The notes beneath the pieces are model-generated. The model searched no databases, was not told the DNA's origin, and saw only the letters and a program-made list of their open reading frames with translations. Both the position numbers and the translations under genes were made by a program. DNA of 64,000 nt from Spongiactinospora rosea (GTDB lineage Bacteria > Actinomycetota > Actinomycetes > Streptosporangiales > Streptosporangiaceae). Where the stretch lies: the NCBI RefSeq assembly GCF_003315795.1, contig NZ_QMEY01000006.1:248001-312000 (forward strand), in the 5' to 3' direction. Positions 54,092 to 62,507 of this stretch are shown here, piece by piece; the first letter of the stretch is position 1, and every line of letters starts with the position of its first letter.

Positions 54092-55600
54092 ATGACAGCG
54101 GATGCTCTGGGGGAGGCACGCCCGCGCGGCGAGCGGGTCCTGGGGCATCCGCGCGGCCTGGCCACGCTGTTCGGCACCGAGATGTGGGAGCGGTTCAGCT
54201 ACTACGGCCTGCGCAGCATCCTGGCGCTGTTCCTGGTCGCCCCGGTGACCGCGCGGGGCCTGGGGCTGACCGAGCCGACCGCGATCGCGGTGGTCGGCAT
54301 CTACGGCGCGCTGGTCTACCTGCTCGCGCTGCCCGGAGGGTGGCTCGCCGACCGGGTGCTCGGGGCCCGCCGCGCGGTCCTGATCGGCGGCCTGATCATC
54401 ATGTCGGGGCACATCGGCATGGCCGTGCCGCTTGAGGGCCCGGCGCTGGTGTGGGCCGGGCTGGCGCTGATCGTGACCGGGACCGGGCTGCTCAAGCCCA
54501 ACATCTCCTGCATGGTGGGCAGGCTCTACCCGCCCGACGAGAACGCCCGCAGGGACGCCGGGTTCTCGATCTTCTACTTCGGCATCAACGTCGGCGCGTT
54601 CGCCGCGCCCTTCGTGGTCGGCGACTGGCTGGCCGACGGGAACCGCTGGCACCTGGGCTTCGGCGCGGCGGCGGTGGGCATGGCGCTGGGCCTGGTCTGG
54701 TACGTGCGCGGGCAGCGCCACCTGGGCGACGCGGGCGTGCGGCCGGAACACCGGCTGACCTGCGCCGAGCGGGCGGCGTTCGCCCGGCTGGCGGGCGGCG
54801 CGGCGGCCCTGGCGGCGGGCGGGGCGGTGCTGTGGGCGGTCTCGGGCACGTTCACGCTGGACCGGCTCACGGTGGTGCTGACCGCCGGGATCGTCGCCGT
54901 CCCGGTGGCCTGCTTCGCGTACATCCTGTTCGGCGACCATGGCCTCACCGCCGGGGAGCGGGCCCGGATGCGCGCCTACGTCTGGCTGTTCGCCGCCGCC
55001 GCGATCTTCTGGATGATCTACGACCTGTCGCCGAGCGTGCTCAACCTGTTCGCCCAGCACCACACCACCCTCTCGATCTTCGGGGTGGGCATCCAGGCGG
55101 CCACGACGCAGGCGTTCAACCCGCTGTTCATTCTGATCTTCTCGCCGGTGTTCGCGCTGGCGTGGGTATGGCTGGGCGACCGGGTCACCGCCTCGCAGAA
55201 GTTCGGGTTCGCGCTGCTGATGGTCGGGCTGAGCTTCGCGCTGATGGCGGTGGCCGCGGGCCTGGCGCAGACGGCCAGGGTGACGGTGTGGTGGCTGGTG
55301 GCGGTCTATCTGGTGCAGGTGTTCGGGGAGCTGGCGCTGAGCCCGGTGGGGCTGTCGGTGACCTCCCACCTGGCCCCGCGCGCCTTCCAGAGCCAGATGC
55401 TGGGCGTGTGGTTCCTGTCCACGGCCGTGGGGGACGCGGTCGGCGGGCAGACCGGGCGGCTGCTGGCCCACATGTCGCAGCAGGCGTACTTCCTCACCCT
55501 CGCGGCGGTCGCGCTGTGCGCGGGGGCGGCGCTGTTCATGTTCACCCGCGGCCTGCGCGGGCTGATGTGGGACCGCGCCGCGCTCACAGCGCGGGAGTGA
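54092..55600 (+). CDS. POT/PTR-family proton-coupled peptide transporter
   Basis: Takes up di- and tripeptides with protons; 502 residues with about 14 helices. The ExxERFxYYG motif, essential in the family, is EMWERFSYYG near residue 30, and the PTR2 signature FYFGINVGAFAAP follows near 165. GTGLLKPNISCMVG is the usual helix 4 segment. It overlaps the MocR gene at its end by 17 bases. Together with the importer at 1452-7490 the locus has two unrelated peptide uptake systems. Confidence 0.94.
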   Translation: MTADALGEARPRGERVLGHPRGLATLFGTEMWERFSYYGLRSILALFLVAPVTARGLGLTEPTAIAVVGIYGALVYLLALPGGWLADRVLGARRAVLIGGLIIMSGHIGMAVPLEGPALVWAGLALIVTGTGLLKPNISCMVGRLYPPDENARRDAGFSIFYFGINVGAFAAPFVVGDWLADGNRWHLGFGAAAVGMALGLVWYVRGQRHLGDAGVRPEHRLTCAERAAFARLAGGAAALAAGGAVLWAVSGTFTLDRLTVVLTAGIVAVPVACFAYILFGDHGLTAGERARMRAYVWLFAAAAIFWMIYDLSPSVLNLFAQHHTTLSIFGVGIQAATTQAFNPLFILIFSPVFALAWVWLGDRVTASQKFGFALLMVGLSFALMAVAAGLAQTARVTVWWLVAVYLVQVFGELALSPVGLSVTSHLAPRAFQSQMLGVWFLSTAVGDAVGGQTGRLLAHMSQQAYFLTLAAVALCAGAALFMFTRGLRGLMWDRAALTARE

Positions 55601-57023
55601 GCGAGTCCGCGGCCCGGCCCCGTGCCCGGCCCGGTTCGCCCGCCCTGGCCGCCGCGAGGCGCGCCACGGCCTCGCCGACCACCTGGGGCGGCTGGGTGTA
55701 CGGCAGGCGCAGGTAGGACTCCAGCGTGCCCTCCACGCCGAACCACGGCCCCGGCGCCAGCCGTACGCCATGAGACGCGGCGGCGGCCGCCAGCGATGTG
55801 GCCACAGGGCCCTCAAGGCGCACCCAGAGCACTCCGCCGCCCTCCGGTATCCGAAAGTGCCAGCCGGGCATCCGGGCCCGCAGAGCGGCCACCAGCGCCT
55901 CGCGGGAGGCCAGCAGCCCGCGCCTGCGCTCGGCGCGGGCCTCCTCGATGCGCTCGAACAGCCGTGCCACGACGAGCTGCTGGAACGGCGCCCCGGCGAT
56001 GTCGATCGCGGCGCGCAGCCGGGCCATCCGGCGCACCCGCTCGGCCGTGGTGCGCACCCACCCGACGCGCAGGCCGCCCCACCACAGCTTGGAGGCCGAA
56101 CCGATGGTGATCACCCGGTTGTCGGTGTCGAAGGCCGCCATCGGCGCGGCGGGCGGGGTGTCGTCGAGCCCGAGCTCGGCCCAGGACTCGTCGATCAGCA
56201 GCGTGGTGCCCGCCCGGCGGGCGGCCCCGGTCACGGCCGCGCGGGTGGCGTCGTCCATCAGCCTGCCGGTCGGGTTGTGGTAGTCGGGGACCAGATAGGC
56301 CACCCGCGCTCCGGACTGCCGCATCGCCTCGGCCAGCGCGTCGGGGTGCCAGCCGTCCTCGGCCACGCCGACCGGGACGATCCGGGCGGCGTGGTACCGG
56401 GCGGCGTCGAGGGCGTGCGGGTAGGTCGGCGACTCCACCACCACGGGGTCGCCCGGCCGCACGAGCAGGCTCATGGCCAGGTGGATGCCGCTCTGCGCGC
56501 CCGCGGTGAGCAGGATCTGGTCCGGCCGGGTGGCGAGGCCGCGCAGCGTGTAGCGGGCGGCGACGGCCTCGCGCAGCGCCGCCAGGCCCAGCGGGTCGTA
56601 GCCGATGCCCAGGGTGTGGCAGGGCAGGTCCTGCGCGGCCAGTGTCATGGCCTCCGACAGCAGGCCGGTCGCGGGCGGCGCGGCGCAGTGCATGGCCAGC
56701 AGCCCGTCATCGCCCGAGGCGAGCCAGGGGTCGTCGGGGCCGAGGGTGGCGGGGTCGGGCAGCGCGGTCCAGCTCCCCGCGCCCTGCCTGCTGGCGAGGT
56801 AGCCGAGTTCGCGCAGCTTGTCGTAGGCGGCGGTGATCGTGGTGCGGCTCACGCCGAGCGCCGTGGCCAGGTCGCGTTCCGCGGGCATCCGCACGCGCAC
56901 GGCCAGCCGCCCGTCCAGGATCGCGGTGCGCACCGCTCCGGCGAGCGCGCGGTAGTAGGGACCTTCCGGACGGTCCAGGGCGATCAGCCTGGCCAGCGTC
57001 CGGCCGCTCAGATGTCGTTCCAT
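55584..57023 (-). CDS. MocR-family regulator (GntR-aminotransferase fusion)
   Basis: 479 residues. The winged helix-turn-helix (about 15-85) includes RMPAERDLATALGVSRTTIT, then a linker, then an aminotransferase-fold domain with PDYHNPTGR and the PLP-binding Lys in IGSASKLWWGGLRVGW. The ATG at 57023 has a GGGGGTG site. It is divergent from a YczE-type membrane gene, an arrangement known for many MocR proteins, which typically activate the divergent gene in response to PLP or a related amine. An imperfect palindrome lies between them. Confidence 0.95.
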   Translation of the reverse strand: MERHLSGRTLARLIALDRPEGPYYRALAGAVRTAILDGRLAVRVRMPAERDLATALGVSRTTITAAYDKLRELGYLASRQGAGSWTALPDPATLGPDDPWLASGDDGLLAMHCAAPPATGLLSEAMTLAAQDLPCHTLGIGYDPLGLAALREAVAARYTLRGLATRPDQILLTAGAQSGIHLAMSLLVRPGDPVVVESPTYPHALDAARYHAARIVPVGVAEDGWHPDALAEAMRQSGARVAYLVPDYHNPTGRLMDDATRAAVTGAARRAGTTLLIDESWAELGLDDTPPAAPMAAFDTDNRVITIGSASKLWWGGLRVGWVRTTAERVRRMARLRAAIDIAGAPFQQLVVARLFERIEEARAERRRGLLASREALVAALRARMPGWHFRIPEGGGVLWVRLEGPVATSLAAAAASHGVRLAPGPWFGVEGTLESYLRLPYTQPPQVVGEAVARLAAARAGEPGRARGRAADSLTPAL

Positions 57024-57042
57024 GGTGCACCCCCTTTGGCAG

Positions 57043-57075
57043 GATAAGGCCACTTTCCGTAATTGGCCCTTTATC
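57043..57075. promoter_or_regulatory. Inverted repeat between MocR and YczE genes
   Basis: GATAAGGCCA pairs with TGGCC-TTATC, with a CT bulge on the right arm. It is centred in the 85-base gap between divergent genes and also shows GGCCNCTTT-like direct repeats. A MocR regulator commonly binds such sites. Confidence 0.55.
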
Positions 57076-57108
57076 TGGTTTCGGGTGACCGCGCAGGATG
57101 GGCCTACC

Positions 57109-57789
57109 ATGAGCGAAATCCCCGCCACCACCGGTTCCCTTCCGTCCCGGCTGCTGCGGCTTTACGCCGGTCTCCTGCTGTACGGCACGGGGATCGCCCT
57201 GCAGGTCGAGTCCGGGCTCGGCAACGACCCCTGGGACGCCTTCCACCAGGGCCTCGCCGTACGCACCGGCTGGTCGCTCGGCACCTGGATCATCCTGGTC
57301 GGCGCGGCCGTCATGGTCTTCTGGATCCCGCTGCGCCAGCGGCCCGGCGTCGGCACGATCAGCAACGTGGTGCTCGTCGGCCTGTTCGCCGACGGGGTGA
57401 TGTGGCTGTTGCCGACCCCCGGGCACCTGGCGGTGCGCTGGGCGTTCCTGGTGACCGCGATCGTCGCGGTGGCCGCGGCCACCGCGCTCTACATCGGGGC
57501 CGGGCTCGGCCCCGGCCCGCGCGACGGCCTGATGACCGGCCTGCACCGCCTGGGGCTGTCCATCCGCCTGGCGCGCACGCTGATCGAGATCACGGTCCTG
57601 GCGGTGGGCTGGCTGCTCGGCGGCGTCGTGGGGATCGGCACGGTGGTCTTCGCGCTCACAATCGGCCCGCTCACCCAGTTCTTCATGCGGTTCCTCGCCC
57701 GGCGCCTGGCTCCGGCACCCGCGCCGCAGGCGCGGGAGGAGGCCGGTCGCGCTAGCGTCGAGCCATGCGCATCGAGGACTACGCCCTGA
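57109..57789 (+). CDS. YczE-type membrane protein
   Basis: 226 residues with five hydrophobic helices. The start LYAGLLLYGTGIALQVESGLGNDPWDAFHQG and the later GLGPGPRDGLMTGLHRLG match YczE/YyaS-like proteins, which share no known reaction; one in Bacillus is needed for secretion or maturation of a lipopeptide synthesis product. It is divergent from MocR, which probably controls it. Its end overlaps the GH15 gene by 25 bases. Confidence 0.9.
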   Translation: MSEIPATTGSLPSRLLRLYAGLLLYGTGIALQVESGLGNDPWDAFHQGLAVRTGWSLGTWIILVGAAVMVFWIPLRQRPGVGTISNVVLVGLFADGVMWLLPTPGHLAVRWAFLVTAIVAVAAATALYIGAGLGPGPRDGLMTGLHRLGLSIRLARTLIEITVLAVGWLLGGVVGIGTVVFALTIGPLTQFFMRFLARRLAPAPAPQAREEAGRASVEPCASRTTP

Positions 57790-59531
57790 TCGGTGACATG
57801 CAATCGGCCGCGCTCGTCGGTCGGGACGGTTCCATCGACTGGCTCTGCCTGCCCCGCTTCGACTCCCCCGCCTGCTTCGCGGCGCTGCTCGGCGGCGAGC
57901 GCAACGGCCACTGGTGGCTCGGCCCCGAGGGCCGGCCGATGGCCACCCGGCGCCGGTACCGCGGCGAGACGCTGGTGCTGGAGAGCGAGTGGGAGACCGA
58001 GGGCGGCACGGTGCGCGTCATCGACTTCATGCCGCCCCGGCACGCCAACCCCGACGTGGTGCGCATCGTGGAGGGCGTCTCGGGCACCGTGCGGATGGCC
58101 ACCGAGCTGCGGATCAGGTTCGACTACGGCCGCATCGTGCCGTGGGTGCGCAGGACCGAAGGGCACCTGCAGGCCGTCGGCGGCCCCGACTCGGTGTGGC
58201 TGCACTCCCCCGTGCCGCTCACCGGGGGCGACTACGCCCACAAGGCCACGTTCGACGTCACGGCCGGGCAGCGGGTGGCGTTCGTCTTCACCTGGCACCC
58301 CTCGCACGAGCCGATGCCGGTCGAACTGGACGCGGAGGTACAACTCGCCGAGACCGAGCAGATGTGGTCGGAATGGGTCTCGCGCTGCACCTACCAAGGG
58401 CCGTGGCGCGAGGCGGTGGTCCGGTCGCTGATCACGCTCAAGGCCCTGACGTACTCCCCCACCGGCGGCATCGTGGCCGCCCCCACCACCTCGCTGCCGG
58501 AGAACATCGGCGGGATCCGCAACTGGGACTACCGCTTCTGCTGGCTGCGCGACGCCACGATGACCCTGGAGGCCCTGATCGGCGCGGGCTACCTCAACGA
58601 GGCCCGCGACTGGCGGGCCTGGCTGCTGCGGGCGATCGCCGGCCGCGCCCAGGACCTGCAGATCATGTACGGCGTGGCGGGCGAGCGGCGGCTGCCCGAG
58701 ATGGAGGTCGGCTGGCTGCCGGGGTATGAGGAGTCCCGGCCGGTCAGGATCGGCAACGCCGCGGTGGAGCAACTCCAGCTCGACGTCTACGGCGAGGTGC
58801 TCAACGCCCTGCACATGTCCCGGACCTCCGGGCTGGCCCCCGACGACCGGGCCTGGGCCATCCAGCGCGAGCTGCTGGACTACCTGGAGACCCACTGGGA
58901 CGCGCCGGACGAGGGCCTTTGGGAGGTCCGCGGCCCGCGCCGGCACTTCGTGCACTCCAAGGTGATGTGCTGGGTCGCCTTCGACCGGGCGATCTCGCAC
59001 GTGGAGCGGTTCGGCCGCAGCGGCCCGGTGGAGCGCTGGAGGGCGCTGCGCGACCGCATCCACGCCGAGGTCTGCGACAAGGGCTTCGACCCCGAGCGCG
59101 GCACCTTCACCCAGTCCTACGGGTCCAGGGAGCTGGACGCCGCGCTGCTGATGATCCCGATGGTCGGGTTCCTGCCGCCGGACGATCCGCGGGTGCACGG
59201 CACGATCGCCGCCATCGAGCGGGAGCTGAGCGCCGACGGCTTCGTGCTGCGCTACCCGACCGCCGAGGACAACGCGGTGGACGGGCTGCCCGGCGACGAG
59301 GGCGCGTTCCTGGCGTGCAGCTTCTGGCTGGCCGAGGCGATGGCCATGACCGGCAGGCGCAAGGACGCCGAGCGGCTGTTCGAGCGGCTGCTCGCGCTGC
59401 GCAACGACGTGGGGCTGCTCGCCGAGGAGTTCGATCCGAGGCTGGGGCGCATGGTGGGCAACTTCCCGCAGGCGTTCAGCCACGTGCCGCTGATCCACAC
59501 CGCCCGGGCGCTGAACGGCGACGCCCGCTAA
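57765..59531 (+). CDS. GH15-family trehalase/glucoamylase-type hydrolase
   Basis: 588 residues, no signal peptide, so intracellular. The start IEDYALIGDMQSAALVGRDG and GSIDWLCLPRFDSP are typical of actinobacterial GH15 trehalases. ENIGGIRNWDYRFCWLRDA at 246-264 lines the active site; the general acid is Glu387 (GLWEVRGPRR) and the general base is in LLAEEFDPRLG (about 554-555). It probably hydrolyses trehalose, but related enzymes act on other alpha-glucosides. It overlaps the YczE gene in another frame, so it is likely coexpressed. Confidence 0.93.
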   Translation: MRIEDYALIGDMQSAALVGRDGSIDWLCLPRFDSPACFAALLGGERNGHWWLGPEGRPMATRRRYRGETLVLESEWETEGGTVRVIDFMPPRHANPDVVRIVEGVSGTVRMATELRIRFDYGRIVPWVRRTEGHLQAVGGPDSVWLHSPVPLTGGDYAHKATFDVTAGQRVAFVFTWHPSHEPMPVELDAEVQLAETEQMWSEWVSRCTYQGPWREAVVRSLITLKALTYSPTGGIVAAPTTSLPENIGGIRNWDYRFCWLRDATMTLEALIGAGYLNEARDWRAWLLRAIAGRAQDLQIMYGVAGERRLPEMEVGWLPGYEESRPVRIGNAAVEQLQLDVYGEVLNALHMSRTSGLAPDDRAWAIQRELLDYLETHWDAPDEGLWEVRGPRRHFVHSKVMCWVAFDRAISHVERFGRSGPVERWRALRDRIHAEVCDKGFDPERGTFTQSYGSRELDAALLMIPMVGFLPPDDPRVHGTIAAIERELSADGFVLRYPTAEDNAVDGLPGDEGAFLACSFWLAEAMAMTGRRKDAERLFERLLALRNDVGLLAEEFDPRLGRMVGNFPQAFSHVPLIHTARALNGDAR

Positions 59532-60445
59532 CGGGGCGGGCGGGCCGCGATCGCGGCCAGCAGTCTGGCGAACTCCGGCGGCGGCGCGACCACCAGGCGG
59601 GTCTGGCCGTCGTGGGCCACCACGTCGGCCCTGATCAGCGTGAGGCGACCGGCGCGCCACCAGTAGACCTGCGGGCTGAGGCCGTCGGTGTGCCGGTCGG
59701 CCTCCCGCTGGGCGTGCAGCCGCAGCCGTTCGATCGCGCGTACCACGCCGATGCCCTCCACCGGGTGGATCAGCAGCGTGCCCGCCCTGGGCAGCGCCAC
59801 CAGGACGCCGTCCTCGGGGACCGGCAGGTAGTCGTCCAGGTGGCGCAGGTGGGCCGCGGCGCTCGCGGTGGGGCCGGTGAGCCGCCACACGGCGACGCCG
59901 TCGAGGTCGGCGCGGGCCACCGACAGGCGCTCGTCGTCCCTGGCGTTGCGCAGCGCCAGGTCCAGGGCCTGCCCTGCGGGTATCGGCCAGCACCCGGCCT
60001 CCTCGGGGCGCACCGGGCGCACCGCTCCCGCGTATCCGAGGGTCAGCACCTCGATCAGGTCGGGGCTGAGGTGCCGGGCGACCACCCGTTCGCCCTCCAG
60101 GTCGTCGGCGAGGCTCACGCGCGTCCGCAGCAGGGGCCTGACCTGGTCGAGGTCGCAGGCGTCCAGTGGCTCACCGGCGACGGCGACCGTGTGGGCGAGG
60201 TGTTCGGAGACCAGCATCGGCCAGTCCTCCCTGGTACGGCGGGCGGCCTCGCGACGCAGCCCGGTCAGCCTGACCACCAGGTCCTTGGGCCCGCTCAGCG
60301 TCATCACCGCGCCGTCGGCGGAGAACTCGCACCGGAACCCGAGGGAGTCGGCCACGAGCGCGAGCAGGGAGTCCAGATCCACCTCCTCGACCGGTCTCGC
60401 CTGCGCCTCCCGATCCCGGCGTCGCCGGAAGAACCTCACACCCAT
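59528..60445 (-). CDS. Hypothetical cytosolic protein
   Basis: 305 residues, no signal peptide or membrane helix, and I do not recognise the family with confidence. An N-terminal Arg-rich patch precedes acidic EEVDLDSLLALVADSLG. The middle (LVSEHLAHTV, RPLLRTRVS) resembles DUF1444-type proteins loosely. The end overlaps the GH15 gene by four bases. The gene lies 28 bases downstream of the LD-carboxypeptidase gene on the same strand, so they may share a transcript. Confidence 0.7.
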   Translation of the reverse strand: MGVRFFRRRRDREAQARPVEEVDLDSLLALVADSLGFRCEFSADGAVMTLSGPKDLVVRLTGLRREAARRTREDWPMLVSEHLAHTVAVAGEPLDACDLDQVRPLLRTRVSLADDLEGERVVARHLSPDLIEVLTLGYAGAVRPVRPEEAGCWPIPAGQALDLALRNARDDERLSVARADLDGVAVWRLTGPTASAAAHLRHLDDYLPVPEDGVLVALPRAGTLLIHPVEGIGVVRAIERLRLHAQREADRHTDGLSPQVYWWRAGRLTLIRADVVAHDGQTRLVVAPPPEFARLLAAIAARPPR

Positions 60446-60473
60446 GTCCCTTCTGCTCGCGACCGGCCTCGAC

Positions 60474-61439
60474 CTACATTGCCTGGTCCGAGCAGCGGAA
60501 CAGACTGGTCAGCGAGCACGATTGGGTATCAATAACACCAAGTCCCCCAAGCCACACACAGTGCTGTGGGCTGCCGTGCCCGACCTGAAGCCCGGCCAGC
60601 ACGGGGACGCCGAAGGGCGTCAGCCGTTCGGCGAGGACCGGCAGCGCGTCGCCGCAGCCCACCCACGTACCGAGCGCGAAGCCGGCGACGCCGTCGAAGG
60701 CCCCGGCGGCGATGAGCTGGGTGAGCATCCGGTCGATCTTGTAGGGGGCCTCGTTGACGTCCTCCAGCAGCACGATGCGCCCGGCGAAGCGGGGGGCGTC
60801 GGCGGTGCCGCACAGCGCGGCCAGCAGGCACAGGTTGCCCCCGGCCAGCGGCGCCACGGCCCGGCCGGGCACCAGCGCGTGCGTGCCCTGGATGGGCGCG
60901 GGCGTGCCGAACAGCGCGGTGGCGAGGTGATCGAGGGAGGTCGGCTCGGGCCCCTCCGCGCCGCCGAACGTGCGCGGCATGAGCATCGGGCCGAAGCATC
61001 CGGCCACCCCGAGGCGTACGGCCAGCGCCTGGTGCAGCGCGGTGATGTCGCTGGACCCGTGCAGCGTCTTGGGCCCCGCCGCGGCCATCGCCTCCCAGTC
61101 CAGCAGGCCGAGCAGCCGGGTCGCGCCGTACCCGCCGCGCGCGCAGACCACGCCCGCGATCGACGGGTCGCACCAGGCGGACTGCAGGTCGGCGGCCCGG
61201 GCGGCGTCGGAGGCGGCCAGGTACCGCTGGTGCTCTCGCGGAGCGCCGGTCGCGCCACCGCCGAACACGTGCTCGCCGAACACGACGGTGAGCCCCAGCT
61301 TGCGCAGGACGTCGGCGCCGCGCTCGACCTCCGCGCGGTCGGGCGGACCCGAGGGGGCCACGACGGCGACGGTGTCACCGGGCCGCAGCGGCGGCGGGGC
61401 GAGCGCGCGGTCACGGTCGCCGCGGGCGCGGTCCGCCAT
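60474..61439 (-). CDS. LD-carboxypeptidase (peptidase S66), active-site variant
   Basis: Removes the terminal D-Ala from murein peptides in recycling; 321 residues. The nucleophile Ser130 is in GSSDITAL, where the family usually has GYSD. The Glu is in LLEDVNEAPY (Glu226 or Glu230), and the His is in VGHGSPQHC (His288). The substrate-site RGGYGATRLL is intact. The Tyr-to-Ser change beside the nucleophile could alter the oxyanion region. No signal peptide is visible, so it is cytosolic. Confidence 0.9.
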   Translation of the reverse strand: MADRARGDRDRALAPPPLRPGDTVAVVAPSGPPDRAEVERGADVLRKLGLTVVFGEHVFGGGATGAPREHQRYLAASDAARAADLQSAWCDPSIAGVVCARGGYGATRLLGLLDWEAMAAAGPKTLHGSSDITALHQALAVRLGVAGCFGPMLMPRTFGGAEGPEPTSLDHLATALFGTPAPIQGTHALVPGRAVAPLAGGNLCLLAALCGTADAPRFAGRIVLLEDVNEAPYKIDRMLTQLIAAGAFDGVAGFALGTWVGCGDALPVLAERLTPFGVPVLAGLQVGHGSPQHCVWLGGLGVIDTQSCSLTSLFRCSDQAM

Positions 61440-61622
61440 CGTCGTCCTTTCCGCCGGGCCGGATATGGTGGGTGATACCCAGAGAACCTCTCACAACGGG
61501 GTGGCCCGCCGCCAACCCGGGGCGTCCCCGGACGATCCACCGGCCGGAACGCGCGCGGGCGGGACGGCATCTGAGCCGCATGGCCCTGGCACACTCCGAA
61601 CGGTGTCAAACTGTCCACACCT

Positions 61623-62507
61623 ATGCGACCTCCGCTCCATATCCTCGTGGTCAACGGCATCAAGGTCCACCGGCCGGTGTTCGTGCTCGGCGCGCCGCAC
61701 TCCGGGACCGACCTCCTCGCCCGCGCCCTCAAACGCTCCCCCGGCTTCCACGTCACGATGGGCAAGAGCGCGGTGGCGCACGTCGTGTACGCCTTCGCCC
61801 GCAAGCCGTCCATCATCGTGCGCAACGGTGGCGACGGGGCCTCGCGCGTGCTGCGCGACGCGCTGGCGCAGTCCTGGCAGCTCGGGCCCGAGACCTGCGG
61901 GGAGTGCGCGGCGGCCTGCCGCGAGGCGGGCGGCATCACCGGTTCGGGGCCGTGCCTGCCCGCCGGGCCGCCGGCCAGGTTCGGCGACGCCAGCCCCGAC
62001 CTGCTCTACAGCGCCCCGGCGCTGCTGCGGGCCTTCCCCGACGCCCGGTTCGTGCAGCTCATCAGGGACGGCCGGGACACCGCCGCGGACATGATGGCCG
62101 ACCCGGCGTGCCTGGCGTGGTTCCGGCCGGGGATGCTGAGCGAGGAGACCGAGTTCCCCAACCCGTTCCTCGGCGTCAACAAGGAGGAGCACCGCGACCG
62201 CTGGAAGGACATGCCGGCCGCTGGCAAGTGCGCGCTGCGCTGGCGCAGCGCGGTGCGGCTCAGCGCGGAGCTGCGCCGCCTGCTGCCGCCCGAGCAGCTG
62301 CTCACCCTGCGCTATGAGGATCTGGCGGCCTCCCCGGTCGCCGCGATGTCCTCGGTCTCGGACTTCCTGCAGGCGCGGGTCTCGGCGGTGCCGCTGTACG
62401 GCCCCGCCGCCCGCACCGGGATCTGGCGCGCCCGCCTGTCGGCCACCGACGCCGGGTGGGTGGAGAAGGTGGCCCGCGACGAACTGGGCCGCCTGGGCTA
62501 CCTCTAG
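61623..62507 (+). CDS. Sulfotransferase-family protein
   Basis: Transfers sulfate from PAPS to an acceptor; 294 residues. The 5'-phosphosulfate loop is VLGAPHSGTDLLARAL and the 3'-phosphate-binding segment is FVQLIRDGRDTAADMM. Between them is a Cys-rich insert CGECAAACREAGG (Cys-x2-Cys-x4-Cys pattern) with another Cys in GPCLP. The acceptor is not known; glycan or lipid sulfation is possible. It overlaps the convergent ABC transporter end by four bases. No ribosome-binding site is clear. Confidence 0.85.
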   Translation: MRPPLHILVVNGIKVHRPVFVLGAPHSGTDLLARALKRSPGFHVTMGKSAVAHVVYAFARKPSIIVRNGGDGASRVLRDALAQSWQLGPETCGECAAACREAGGITGSGPCLPAGPPARFGDASPDLLYSAPALLRAFPDARFVQLIRDGRDTAADMMADPACLAWFRPGMLSEETEFPNPFLGVNKEEHRDRWKDMPAAGKCALRWRSAVRLSAELRRLLPPEQLLTLRYEDLAASPVAAMSSVSDFLQARVSAVPLYGPAARTGIWRARLSATDAGWVEKVARDELGRLGYL

